A stretch of 64,000 nucleotides of DNA from Stutzerimonas stutzeri (lineage in GTDB: Bacteria; Pseudomonadota; Gammaproteobacteria; Pseudomonadales; Pseudomonadaceae), in assembly GCF_000590475.1 (NCBI RefSeq), contig NZ_CP007441.1, forward strand, positions 4,667,360-4,731,359, in the 5' to 3' direction. The notes beneath the pieces are model-generated. The model was not told the DNA's origin, did not search any database, and saw only the letters and a list, made by a program, of their open reading frames with translations. The translations under genes were made by a program, and so were the position numbers. Each line of letters opens with the position of its first letter. Within the stretch, counting starts at the first letter, position 1. Shown here piece after piece: positions 34,885-43,809 of the stretch.

Positions 34885-34947
34885 CGCAACACCGAATCCT
34901 TAAAAAGAAAAAATCAATATATCCATAACAATGAGCACATAATAGCT

Positions 34948-36444
34948 TTAGCTTAAAATAACCATTTGTATAAATTTGTTGGCTAGAGGTGAGATTTTTC
35001 TACCCTCCAGCCCACAACGTCTCTTCAACTCCCATCCCTTCGAAGCATTCCCCATTCGTAAATCGTCCAAAATTGCTCTTGTAATACGGCGAATCTGATA
35101 TTCATCTACAGACTCGGCATATCTTTCGAGAAAGCGCCTGCATAGGGGGAGCTGCTTGAGATGGTGCTCAATAGAACTTCGATGGGGGAGCTGATGAATA
35201 AACCATGTACGGCTTTTACGTGGCAGACTTAGATGTTCTTCACTGATCTGACCAATTTTCAGCAATTGCCTTACTAATTTCCGATCGCGATCTTGCCAGT
35301 CCATATGACTATGATTGCCTAGTCGGTTACAGATGCGTTGGTTCGCAGCTGTAAGCCAGTTTTTGTCATGACGATAGAGCCAGGCGTAACGAGCACCTCC
35401 GTCATTTTGCCTGGCAGACTTTGCTCCGCCATAGCGTTCAATAGCTTGCAGCCAAAGAGCTCTGTTCCTTTCACGTTGGTTGTAGTCACTGGATAAATCT
35501 TGCCTGGGCCTTTCATCTGCCCCTTGAGTTTGGCAGGTAGTCGCTTCGAGTATCACCTCACCGACTTGCTGGTCCGGACGGAGGCTGATCCAAACAACCA
35601 CATGTTGTAGTGCGCTGAAGGCCTTGCGGTGCTTGCGAAACATTGCCACTAACCAGGGCGGCGGTTCGCAGGATGCCAGCAGGCCATTTGCCGCAAGCCA
35701 ATCCTTTCGGTGATGCTCCAACACCTTCTCCCAGATGACTTCCACTCTCACCTGACGCCCCCGCCCAGCCCCAGACTCTGTAGCGAGGCGCCGATACAGG
35801 TTGGTCCAATGCCCATAGCCGGGCGATTGCACCTGTTCGAGAGCTAGCAGTTGGGCGACGGCCTTGGCCAGCCTCAACGACTCCTCGCTTACGCGTTTCG
35901 TGCAAGCCCCATGAGGCAGAAACAGTGGAGAGGCTGGATGAAACTCATGCCGCTGCGTTCTGCGAAACGCAATGGGGGAATTCAGAAGGTGACAGCCATG
36001 CTCAAGGCAGGCATCGACCCCCAGGATCTGCCAGCTTCGTTTCCAGTAGGGCTCACCAAACCTGGCTGCCATATCTGAGAAGCAAGCGGGGCAGTAACGA
36101 AGCCATTCAGGCCATTTGACCAAAGCTGTTGAGGCACCTGCCAGACCGATGGTTGGCCGGCCGGATGACAACATCGCGTTGAAGAGGTCGATACGCCGCT
36201 GCTCTGGGATAAAGGGGGCATATAGCGGAAACAACGTGTGACGCATGATCACGTTCGCCGTATCCAACCCGGTAGTGTTTGCCAGAGAAACCAAGTGTGT
36301 CGGTAAGTCGGTTATAGCGGCAACATTGGTGTCACCGAATAGCATGTTCAGCAGTGTTTTATGACTACTTATACCCAGGTGTATCCGACACCGAGCTATG
36401 CCGCTGTACAGCAACTCGTCGGGATAGAGCCTGGGGAAGTACAT
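34948..36444 (-). CDS. tnsD: Target-site selector TnsD (TniQ family)
   Basis: 498 aa. The N-terminus MYFPRLYPDELLYSGIARCRIHLG and the zinc-binding series LRYCPACFSDMAARFGEPYWKRS ... DACLEHGCHLL (C-x2-C ... C-x2-H) define TniQ/TnsD. TnsD binds the 3' end of glmS and recruits TnsC, which explains the insertion found 25 bp past glmS. The length is close to Tn7 TnsD (508 aa). One base separates it from tnsC. The long C-terminal half, which reads the DNA sequence, appears complete. Confidence 0.95.
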   Translation of the reverse strand: MYFPRLYPDELLYSGIARCRIHLGISSHKTLLNMLFGDTNVAAITDLPTHLVSLANTTGLDTANVIMRHTLFPLYAPFIPEQRRIDLFNAMLSSGRPTIGLAGASTALVKWPEWLRYCPACFSDMAARFGEPYWKRSWQILGVDACLEHGCHLLNSPIAFRRTQRHEFHPASPLFLPHGACTKRVSEESLRLAKAVAQLLALEQVQSPGYGHWTNLYRRLATESGAGRGRQVRVEVIWEKVLEHHRKDWLAANGLLASCEPPPWLVAMFRKHRKAFSALQHVVVWISLRPDQQVGEVILEATTCQTQGADERPRQDLSSDYNQRERNRALWLQAIERYGGAKSARQNDGGARYAWLYRHDKNWLTAANQRICNRLGNHSHMDWQDRDRKLVRQLLKIGQISEEHLSLPRKSRTWFIHQLPHRSSIEHHLKQLPLCRRFLERYAESVDEYQIRRITRAILDDLRMGNASKGWELKRRCGLEGRKISPLANKFIQMVILS

Positions 36445-36445
36445 C

Positions 36446-38071
36446 TCAAATGCCCTTCAACAAAGGCCTTAAATCGAGTATCAGGCCGGCTTGTTTGAAT
36501 CTCTCATAGACCTCATTCTCAGGTCCGTCAGCATAACGCCGGCGTAGATCCTCCTGAGGTAAACAACTCCACTCCGTCCTCTTAACCCTTGTGATGTTTC
36601 GCTTTTTAGGAGGAGCCTCCTGCACTAGGTAAGCGGTGGCTTTGTGAATCAGTGCCGCCAGCGGGACATCCGGTTCTTCCACCAGCAGTTTTTCAGCCAT
36701 GGGAATTGCAATGTCTCTCGGGATTTCCACCCCCTCGAGCAGGGCGGTCAGTCGCTTCGCCTTGTCATTGGCCGGAGGGGCTGGCGGTTTTGGTTTGGGC
36801 AGGGTGTCCAGCGAACGAGTTAGGGTCAGGAGCCGTCCCTCGATTTCTGGCATGAGCAGGTCATCATACTTTGCGATCAGTTCAGGCCTACCGCTGCGCA
36901 AGGCAACCAGCATCGGTTGGACCGGCTTGAACTCATCTTCGAAAACTTTTCGAAGCAGCATCGGCTTGATGCATTCGGCGCCTGTAACTATCGCTCGGAT
37001 CTGCGCCAGAGCGAACAGCTTGATGACGATGTCCATGACCCCTTGAGTAAGATCGTACATGGTCGACTCCAGCTCGTCGTCCAGTGGCGTCGGATTTCGT
37101 AGCCACTGATACCTCCAGAGCCGCTTCAACAGGCGCTTCCAGTGCTCGTCCCGAGATAACCTATCCCAACGGATGCTGCCCAGCCCTGAGACTCGGCGAG
37201 CAGCCCGAAATGTGCGCTGGAAGAACTTGCTTGCCCGGTGGGTGCCAACCTGAATGATCGGAACGCCGATGGTGTTCACCAGTGACACAAAGAAATTGTG
37301 CATTTTCTCGGCACCACCCGAGCGTGCCTCATTGAGGTTCTGTACTTCGTCGATGATCAACACTCCGAGCGCGTGCAGGTTGGCCACTTGACACATTGCA
37401 GCCATCAAGCGCTTGGTTCCCAGCTTCTTGCGTCCGTGACTACGGCTATAGTGAGTACCCAGGACCTTGTCTACTTCGTTGAAGAAGCTCAGGCATAGCT
37501 CATCAAGATCACCATCAATAGGGCAGTCGACCTTCAGGTACACCAGTTGAGTGATGTTGTAGTCGGGGTGATGAATGGCCTGGGGGTACATACCCAAAAT
37601 CCGCTCCAGCGTGCGCGTCTTGCCGCAACCGGAGCAGCCAAACAGCGACAGACTGCTGGCCGTGGAAGAAACGCTCTGGTACACAGCCGCATCTAGGTCT
37701 TCTTCCTCTACCCGACGATAACCATTCTGCAAGTGCGCATACCAAGCGCCACTGGCAGGATTGCGACCAATGTAGCCTTGGCGGACCATCAAGCTAATCT
37801 TGCTCTCCAGTTCCAGATGATGGCTCAGCGGCTGGAAAAACCCGTGCAATAGACGGGCGATAGCATGAGCCCTGAGCCGACCATCCAGAAACGCCTCTTG
37901 CGGCTCAAAATTGGGAAGCTGCTGCAACAGGCTAACCACCTCCTGCAAATCAGGAATTGGCGGCAGTGCGCAGATCAGCGGATTCTCCTGATACTCAGGT
38001 AACTGCTGTTTCTGATAGCGCGCTAGGGGGATGACTCCACGCTGAAGTTCTTCAGTCATCCTCTTCCTCAT
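36446..38071 (-). CDS. tnsC: Transposition regulator ATPase TnsC
   Basis: 541 aa AAA+ ATPase. Walker A is LFGCSGCGKTRTLERIL at about residue 140, Walker B is LGVLIIDEVQNLNEA at about 245, and the arginine-finger region includes RRVSGLGSIRWDRLSRDEHW. TnsC assembles on target DNA, takes signals from TnsD or TnsE and activates the TnsAB transposase. It overlaps the tnsB 3' end by 20 bp and is followed by tnsD. The length is close to Tn7 TnsC (555 aa). Confidence 0.95.
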   Translation of the reverse strand: MRKRMTEELQRGVIPLARYQKQQLPEYQENPLICALPPIPDLQEVVSLLQQLPNFEPQEAFLDGRLRAHAIARLLHGFFQPLSHHLELESKISLMVRQGYIGRNPASGAWYAHLQNGYRRVEEEDLDAAVYQSVSSTASSLSLFGCSGCGKTRTLERILGMYPQAIHHPDYNITQLVYLKVDCPIDGDLDELCLSFFNEVDKVLGTHYSRSHGRKKLGTKRLMAAMCQVANLHALGVLIIDEVQNLNEARSGGAEKMHNFFVSLVNTIGVPIIQVGTHRASKFFQRTFRAARRVSGLGSIRWDRLSRDEHWKRLLKRLWRYQWLRNPTPLDDELESTMYDLTQGVMDIVIKLFALAQIRAIVTGAECIKPMLLRKVFEDEFKPVQPMLVALRSGRPELIAKYDDLLMPEIEGRLLTLTRSLDTLPKPKPPAPPANDKAKRLTALLEGVEIPRDIAIPMAEKLLVEEPDVPLAALIHKATAYLVQEAPPKKRNITRVKRTEWSCLPQEDLRRRYADGPENEVYERFKQAGLILDLRPLLKGI

Positions 38072-40139
38072 TGAATATCAGGTCGCTGAGGTCTGGAAAG
38101 GCATAGTCTTCCTGCTTTTCGCCCCGCAGATGAATTACGTTGGCTGGCACTTCCTGGCTTACCTTTCCTGGCCTGAATGCCGTTTTCTGCCGCTCCTGCC
38201 GCTTTTCCTGCTGCTTGTTACTGCGAATCTCGGTTCCCAGATCCTTTTTGCTCACGCCCGTTTTGACCGGACTGACGTTCTCTGCATCGGCGATGATTGA
38301 CTCTATCTTTTCCAGAAGCTTGCCTCTCTCCACCAAGGCTTCAACCGCCGCATTGGCATCACTACGCCGCTCCTCTCGGGCCAGAAGCCAGAGATCCCAG
38401 AAGGTCATCCCCGTGAAACGTCGACTGCGATCGGCAATATCGCAAACCCAGTAGTCCTTGAGGCTATTAGATGGCCGCAGGTAGATATGGTCGGCGCTAC
38501 GTGGATCATATGCGACCGTTACCCGTGCAGGTCGGCGTCCTTGACCTCGGTGAAACCAACCCTCCTTGACTGCTTCCTGGCAGGTGTAGAAGCAACCAAA
38601 AAGCCTAATTCCCAACTCCGAAACCGTGGCCGACTCGTGGGGCAAGAGATTGATTCGCACCAAATCCTCAGGCGCGGTCCGCAACCGGCCTGTAAGGTTG
38701 GCCAAACCCCAGTTCCAAAGCATGACCGAGATGGCTGGCAGCCCTTGCGGCATTCCCGCAGCCCTGTCGTATTTGCTCAACGTGTGGAAGTTGTTGTGGT
38801 AGAGGGTGGAGGCGATGATTAGCTTTGTGAACTCTGGCAAGGTTAGCTTGGCATCAAGCCTGTAGTCGTATCCCCCCCGCTTCCGGCTGGTGGTAGCTTG
38901 GACCACGCCGCTGGCATAAGGCTTGAAGCGCTCCTGCACCGTCCGGAAATAGCGCTCGACGATACCCTTGGCGTCCCCTCGTCTAGCCGACGCGTTCTCG
39001 ATGCGAACACCGAAGGCTTGGGAAAATGCTTCCACCTTGGTGCCGTTTAGTTCGCCCTTGTCGGCCAGTACCACCTCTGGCAAACCCTTGACCGGCCAAT
39101 CGCTAGCATCGATATCCACACCGTACTGGCGGCAATACTCGACCTTGTCAGTAACCGTGTTGGCCAAAGCCACCATTGCACTGACCCAGGAAGGTCCCTC
39201 GAAGCCGACGTACATGCCGACAACCATGCGGCTGAAGACGTCGATCACTATGTACACGATAGGCCTACCGACGATGAGACTGCGATCCTGCTCTGATACC
39301 AGGTAGATGTCCGCTACGGTGGCGTCGAATTGATAGCGGTGCCCAGGACCTGAAACTTCGGCTGTCGACGTACCTGTGACCGGGCGTACATCCTTGGCGA
39401 AATCAACCGCGGACATCCTGCTTGGTAACGTTTCCGTGAAGTGGTATTCGCGCTTGTAGAAGTAGCGGAACTGCTCCAGAGTTGGTAGCTCAGTGGCGGG
39501 CCGTTTCGGTAGAACTGCCTGGAGCAGATTCAACCCAGATGCGTAAGCGTCGGGAATAGAGACATTATTTTGATTGAGTAAACGCTCATCGATAACCCGG
39601 CGGAAAATTCGCTCCATGTCCGGTGTGACATTGCACCCCCGCCCCTCTCTCACTACCCTCGGTCTACCCCTCTTTACCTGACTCGGATTTCGTCGCATAC
39701 CACGCGCGCCCGAATTGACGTAATCAGGCAATAGAGCGTTTCTGCACATACCCCGCTGCCAATAGCGCCTCAACAGCCTGTATACCGTCTGCTTGGTAAT
39801 GCCATGGCGCTCCATAACTCCTATCAGGATTTGCCCTCTTGACCTGCGAATGAACAGGCCAGGGTCTTGAGCAACATCCGCAAGCATTTCCCAAGCGCCA
39901 TCACGCTTCCGCTGATCAAGAGAGCCTTCCTCAACCTCCCGCAGAACTGCCTCCTCGAATGGGTCGGTGATACGCACTAGCTCCCCATCCAAGAGCAGAC
40001 GCTCCAGCTCAAAAACCTTTATCGGTTCTGGAAAAGCCGTGTCCGAGTCGATGTCGATCCAAACGGCCAGAGCGGCATCCGACCAGAGCAAGCGCTTGCG
40101 GAGCTCCCCCATCCTAAAAACCTGGTTAACAGGCAGCAC
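38052..40139 (-). CDS. tnsB: Transposase TnsB (DDE, rve)
   Basis: 695 aa from a GTG at 40139 with GGAG upstream, overlapping the tnsA 3' end. The DDE triad is visible as Asp in RYQFDATVADIYL, Asp in EVVLADKGELNG and Glu in DAKGIVERYFRTVQERF. TnsB binds the end repeats and makes the 3' cuts and joins. A C-terminal basic tail (SNKQQEKRQERQKTAFRPGK) and an acidic end (LIFNEEEDD) are where Tn7 TnsB contacts TnsC. Tn7 TnsB is 702 aa. Confidence 0.96.
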   Translation of the reverse strand: MLPVNQVFRMGELRKRLLWSDAALAVWIDIDSDTAFPEPIKVFELERLLLDGELVRITDPFEEAVLREVEEGSLDQRKRDGAWEMLADVAQDPGLFIRRSRGQILIGVMERHGITKQTVYRLLRRYWQRGMCRNALLPDYVNSGARGMRRNPSQVKRGRPRVVREGRGCNVTPDMERIFRRVIDERLLNQNNVSIPDAYASGLNLLQAVLPKRPATELPTLEQFRYFYKREYHFTETLPSRMSAVDFAKDVRPVTGTSTAEVSGPGHRYQFDATVADIYLVSEQDRSLIVGRPIVYIVIDVFSRMVVGMYVGFEGPSWVSAMVALANTVTDKVEYCRQYGVDIDASDWPVKGLPEVVLADKGELNGTKVEAFSQAFGVRIENASARRGDAKGIVERYFRTVQERFKPYASGVVQATTSRKRGGYDYRLDAKLTLPEFTKLIIASTLYHNNFHTLSKYDRAAGMPQGLPAISVMLWNWGLANLTGRLRTAPEDLVRINLLPHESATVSELGIRLFGCFYTCQEAVKEGWFHRGQGRRPARVTVAYDPRSADHIYLRPSNSLKDYWVCDIADRSRRFTGMTFWDLWLLAREERRSDANAAVEALVERGKLLEKIESIIADAENVSPVKTGVSKKDLGTEIRSNKQQEKRQERQKTAFRPGKVSQEVPANVIHLRGEKQEDYAFPDLSDLIFNEEEDD

Positions 40140-40953
40140 TGCTCAGCTCCTGCATCTCGTAGTGAGGATTGACTGCAAGGTCTTTCGCATCGAGTTCCCG
40201 GTAAGGTTTACCGATGTCGAACAGGAAACAGTGCCTGGCCAGCAATTGGCGAAGCCAATAAAGCGCATGGCCAAGCTCCAGTTCGCCAGACATATCCAGC
40301 GCTTGAGCAATGGCCGTCAGCCTCCGATCAGGGTCACGCCGGAATTCATAGATGAACAGTTGCCGGAAGTGCTCAAGTTCATCTAACGAAATATCGTCTT
40401 CTAATTGGGCAGAGTACAGCCATTGAATATTGGCAATTGCCTCCCTTGGTACCTCTCGCTCCGTGACGATGACCCAAGGAATTCCTTTATCGAGCCAGTA
40501 ACGCCTTTCTAGCTCAAGCCTCCCGATGATTTCAGGCTTTTGCAGGTCGACGCTGTACTTCGCCTGAATCGCGACTGTTGGACGCTGTTGGTCATCGAAA
40601 TCCACAAGGAAGTCACTGGTCAGCACCTGTGGAGTGCCTTGGTAGCGCCCATGGCCAAGACCAAATTCCTCGGCGATTCGAACAGTGTCCACGACCATCA
40701 TCGGGAATTGCTCTCGGATATCGGTGACTCGGGGAGACCAGTCCAGAGCCAGGAAAACTGCCAACTCAAGATCAGAGAGGAGATGGTGCAGACGGCGCGT
40801 CTTACTGCCGAGCAGGCGATGGGATCGCCCCAGCGACGACACGTCCCGAGTATAGATGAATGGCTTGTAGCTAGGTCCTTGGCCTTGACCACGGCCTTCC
40901 TTGAACCTTTTGTCAATCTGAGACTGAGTCAGACCTTTAAATGTACCCGCCAT
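40126..40953 (-). CDS. tnsA: Endonuclease subunit TnsA
   Basis: 275 aa from ATG 40953 (a TTG at 40959 is possible). It has the restriction-type core of TnsA: Glu in SDLELAVFLALDWS, Asp in SDFLVDFDDQQ and the Q-x-K of VAIQAKYSVDL, matching Tn7 E63, D114 and K132. TnsA cuts the 5' strands, so the element should transpose by cut-and-paste. It is the first gene inside the right end, about 50 bp from the TnsB-site array, which may therefore overlap its promoter and allow self-repression. Confidence 0.95.
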   Translation of the reverse strand: MAGTFKGLTQSQIDKRFKEGRGQGQGPSYKPFIYTRDVSSLGRSHRLLGSKTRRLHHLLSDLELAVFLALDWSPRVTDIREQFPMMVVDTVRIAEEFGLGHGRYQGTPQVLTSDFLVDFDDQQRPTVAIQAKYSVDLQKPEIIGRLELERRYWLDKGIPWVIVTEREVPREAIANIQWLYSAQLEDDISLDELEHFRQLFIYEFRRDPDRRLTAIAQALDMSGELELGHALYWLRQLLARHCFLFDIGKPYRELDAKDLAVNPHYEMQELSSAAC

Positions 40954-41005
40954 GAGCAAAGGGCATCCGCATTGTTGATGCTCTCAACATAGCGGATCCC
41001 GGCAT

Positions 41006-41073
41006 TTGGATGAAACTTTATTTTAATGGATGAAACTTTATTTTCATGGATGATACTTTATTTTCACCCCACA
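41006..41073. repeat. Right transposon end with tandem TnsB-type sites
   Basis: Three back-to-back copies of a 20-bp unit (TGGATGAAACTTTATTTTCA with small changes) at 41007-41026, 41027-41046 and 41047-41066 end in CACCCCACA. The exact 20-bp period and tight packing mirror the overlapping TnsB sites of the Tn7 right end, which has four. A fourth, degenerate site further in was not found. Confidence 0.88.
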
Positions 41074-41078
41074 GGAGG
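41074..41078. repeat. 5-bp target-site duplication, right copy
   Basis: GGAGG follows the CCCACA terminus and matches 17928-17932. It lies 21-25 bp after the glmS stop codon. Confidence 0.9.
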
Positions 41079-41135
41079 TTCCGCTCCGTACGAAAGGGTT
41101 ACTCCACGGTGACCGACTTGGCCAGGTTGCGAGGC
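41079..41135. promoter_or_regulatory. attTn7 recognition region (3' end of glmS)
   Basis: The last codons of glmS ([11 protein letters not shown]) and the 20 bp after its stop form the conserved TnsD-binding region. The insertion 25 bp from the stop and the orientation match the standard attTn7 arrangement. glmS itself is not altered. Confidence 0.85.
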
Positions 41136-42949
41136 TGATCGACATCGGTGCCGCGCAGGACCGCGACGTAGTACGACAACAGCTGCAACGGCAGGGTGTA
41201 GAGGATCGGCGCCAGCACGTCATGGATGTGCGGCATGCTGACGATGAAAGTGCCCTCGCCGTTTTCGATGCCCGCTTCCCGGTCGGCAAAAACGATCAGC
41301 TCGCCGCCACGGGCGCGCACTTCTTGCAGGTTGGATTTTAGCTTTTCTAGCAGCTCGTTATTCGGCGCCACGGTCACGACCGGCATGTCCGCATCGACCA
41401 GCGCCAGCGGGCCGTGCTTGAGCTCGCCGGCCGGATAGGCCTCGGCATGGATGTAGGAAATTTCTTTGAGCTTGAGCGCGCCCTCCATCGCCACCGGGTA
41501 TTGCGCGCCGCGCCCGAGGAATAGCGTGTGGTGTTTTTCGGCGAAGTGCTCGGAGATCTTTTCCACGGTGGTGTCCATCGCCAGCGCCTCACCCAGGCGG
41601 GTCGGCAGGCGGCGCAGCTCGTCGACCAGCTCCGCTTCCAAGGCCGGCGCCAGCGTACCGCGCACCTGCCCCAATGACAGGGTCAGCAGCAACAGGCCAA
41701 CCAGCTGGGTGGTGAAGGCCTTGGTCGAAGCTACACCAATTTCCGGGCCGGCCTGAGTCAGCAGGGTGAGATCGGATTCGCGCACCAGCGAACTTATACC
41801 GACGTTGCAGATCGCCAAGCTGGCGAGATAGCGCCCCTCCTCGACCGTACGCGCCTTGGCATTGCGCAGTGCTGCGAGCGAATCGGCCGTCTCGCCGGAT
41901 TGGGAAATGGTCACGAACAGCGTGTCAGGCTGCACCACCACTTTGCGGTAGCGAAACTCGCTGGCCACTTCAACCTGGCAGGGGATGCCGGCCAGCTCTT
42001 CCAGCCAGTAACGCGCGACCATCCCGGCATGGTAGCTAGTGCCACAGGCGACGATCTGCACGTTGCGCACCTTGGCGAACAGCTCGGCGGCCTGCGGGCC
42101 AAACGCCTGGACCAGCACCTGATGATCGCCCAGCCGGCCTTCGAGGGTGCGTTGCACGACCTTGGGCTGTTCGTGGATCTCCTTGAGCATGAAGTGACGG
42201 TATTCGCCCTTGTCTGCCGCTTCGGCGCCTTCGTGGTATTGCACGCTTTCGCGCTCAACGGGCTGACCCTCGACGTCCCATATCTGCACATTGTCGCGGC
42301 GGATCTCAGCGATATCGCCCTCTTCCAGGTACATGAAACGGTCGGTCACCTGACGCAGGGCGAGCTGGTCGGAGGCAAGGAAGTTCTCGCCCATGCCCAG
42401 TCCGATTACCAGCGGACTGCCGCTGCGGGCAGCCAGCAGGCGATCGGGTTGCTTGGCGCTGACCACGGCAAGCCCGTAGGCACCGTGCAGCTCCTTGACC
42501 GCCGCCTTGAGTGCGACAGTCAGATCGCCGAACTCGTCGAGCTTGTGGCGCAGCAAATGCACGATTACTTCGGTATCGGTATCGGAAACGAACACATAGC
42601 CCAACGCCCTTAATTGGTGGCGCAATGCTTCGTGGTTTTCGATGATGCCATTGTGCACCACCGCCAGGTCTTCACCGGAGAAATGCGGATGCGCGTTACG
42701 CTCACAGGGCGCGCCGTGAGTGGCCCAGCGGGTATGCGCAATACCCAGCCGACCGGTCAGTCCTTCCTGCTGTTGCGCCTGCTCGAGTTCGGCAACCTTG
42801 CCGGAGCGGCGCAGGCGATGCAGCTGACCATAGGCATCCAGCACGGCGACGCCGGCGCTGTCATAACCTCGATACTCGAGGCGCTTGAGGCCTTCGAGCA
42901 GAATTGCAGTGATGTTGCGTTCAGCCACGGCGCCAACGATGCCACACAT
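41099..42949 (-). CDS. glmS: Glucosamine-6-phosphate synthase (isomerising)
   Basis: 616 aa. The glutaminase domain begins [12 protein letters not shown] with the Cys nucleophile at residue 2 after Met removal. Two SIS domains follow ([46 protein letters not shown]), and the conserved C-terminus ends [11 protein letters not shown]. It converts fructose-6-P and glutamine to glucosamine-6-P for cell-wall synthesis in the cytosol. Two bases separate it from the upstream DeoR-type gene, so they are co-transcribed. The 3' end is the attTn7 target of the neighbouring transposon. Confidence 0.98.
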   Translation of the reverse strand: MCGIVGAVAERNITAILLEGLKRLEYRGYDSAGVAVLDAYGQLHRLRRSGKVAELEQAQQQEGLTGRLGIAHTRWATHGAPCERNAHPHFSGEDLAVVHNGIIENHEALRHQLRALGYVFVSDTDTEVIVHLLRHKLDEFGDLTVALKAAVKELHGAYGLAVVSAKQPDRLLAARSGSPLVIGLGMGENFLASDQLALRQVTDRFMYLEEGDIAEIRRDNVQIWDVEGQPVERESVQYHEGAEAADKGEYRHFMLKEIHEQPKVVQRTLEGRLGDHQVLVQAFGPQAAELFAKVRNVQIVACGTSYHAGMVARYWLEELAGIPCQVEVASEFRYRKVVVQPDTLFVTISQSGETADSLAALRNAKARTVEEGRYLASLAICNVGISSLVRESDLTLLTQAGPEIGVASTKAFTTQLVGLLLLTLSLGQVRGTLAPALEAELVDELRRLPTRLGEALAMDTTVEKISEHFAEKHHTLFLGRGAQYPVAMEGALKLKEISYIHAEAYPAGELKHGPLALVDADMPVVTVAPNNELLEKLKSNLQEVRARGGELIVFADREAGIENGEGTFIVSMPHIHDVLAPILYTLPLQLLSYYVAVLRGTDVDQPRNLAKSVTVE

Positions 42950-42951
42950 GA

Positions 42952-43734
42952 TCAGATCTCCTGAGAGGGTTCGATAGCCGCGCAGATCAGCTTGATGCCG
43001 CGGGCCTGAATGCTTGAACGCGCCTCGGCGGTGAGGCGTTCGTCCGTGATGAGGGTGTGGATGTCGCCCCAGGGCAACTCCAGATTGGGTATGCGTCGCC
43101 CGATCTTGTCGGATTCGGCGAGCACGGTGACTTCGCGAGCCACCTCCGCCATGACCCGCGACAGGCCCAGCAATTCATTGAAGGTGGTTGTGCCGCGCTG
43201 CAGATCGATGCCGTCCGCGCCGATGAACAACTGATCGAAATCGTAAGAGCGCAGCACCTGCTCCGCCACCTGCCCCTGGAACGACTCGGAATGCGGATCC
43301 CAGGTACCGCCGGTCATCAGTAGCGTGGGCTCGTGTTCCAGCTCACGCAAGGCGTTGGCAACGCCCAGCGAATTGGTCATGACCAGCAGGCCGTGCTTGT
43401 AGCCCAGCTCGGGGATCATCGCCGCGGTGGTGGTGCCGCTGTCGATGATGATGCGCGCATGCTCGCGGATGCAATTAACGGCAGCTCGTGCAATGGCCAG
43501 TTTCCAGGGCGAAACGGGTTGCGCACTGTCACCGATCAGTTCTTGCGGCAAGGGCACCGCGCCGCCGTAACGGCGCAGCAGCAAACCATTCTTCTCCAGC
43601 GCCGCGAGGTCCTTGCGGATGGTGACCTCGGACGTTTCGAAACGCCTGGACAGCTCGTCGACGCTCACCTCGCCTTGCTCGTTGAGCAAGGCGAGTATGG
43701 CGTGGCGTCGTTGCGGCGTGTTGCGTTTCGACAT
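42952..43734 (-). CDS. DeoR/GlpR-family transcription regulator upstream of glmS
   Basis: 260 aa. The N-terminal helix-turn-helix ([41 protein letters not shown]) is the DeoR signature. The C-terminal sugar-phosphate-sensing domain has [14 protein letters not shown] and [12 protein letters not shown]. In pseudomonads this gene regularly precedes glmS and probably senses an amino-sugar phosphate to control glmS expression. It is directly followed by glmS with no room for a separate promoter. Confidence 0.93.
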   Translation of the reverse strand: MSKRNTPQRRHAILALLNEQGEVSVDELSRRFETSEVTIRKDLAALEKNGLLLRRYGGAVPLPQELIGDSAQPVSPWKLAIARAAVNCIREHARIIIDSGTTTAAMIPELGYKHGLLVMTNSLGVANALRELEHEPTLLMTGGTWDPHSESFQGQVAEQVLRSYDFDQLFIGADGIDLQRGTTTFNELLGLSRVMAEVAREVTVLAESDKIGRRIPNLELPWGDIHTLITDERLTAEARSSIQARGIKLICAAIEPSQEI

Positions 43735-43809
43735 GCTTAAGTTTCGATTCGAAAGTATATTTCGCGAATCAAAACTTAATCTGTCGCCGCCGTCAACACC
43801 CGCTTTGCA

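Larger units (their letters stand above)
17933..41073. mobile_element. Tn7-like transposon at attTn7 (glmS)
   Basis: The element is 23,141 bp with termini TGTGGGATGAAAATAAAG and, on the other strand, TGTGGGGTGAAAATAAAG. It is flanked by GGAGG direct repeats and inserted 25 bp beyond the glmS stop codon, the canonical TnsD-directed site and orientation (tns genes next to glmS). The transposition genes tnsABCD and a shortened tnsE occupy 33.9-40.95 kb. The cargo fills 18.5-33.6 kb and includes one intact IS30-family element. Both ends, the duplication and the full tnsABCD set look intact, so it may still be mobile by the attTn7 pathway. Confidence 0.96.
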
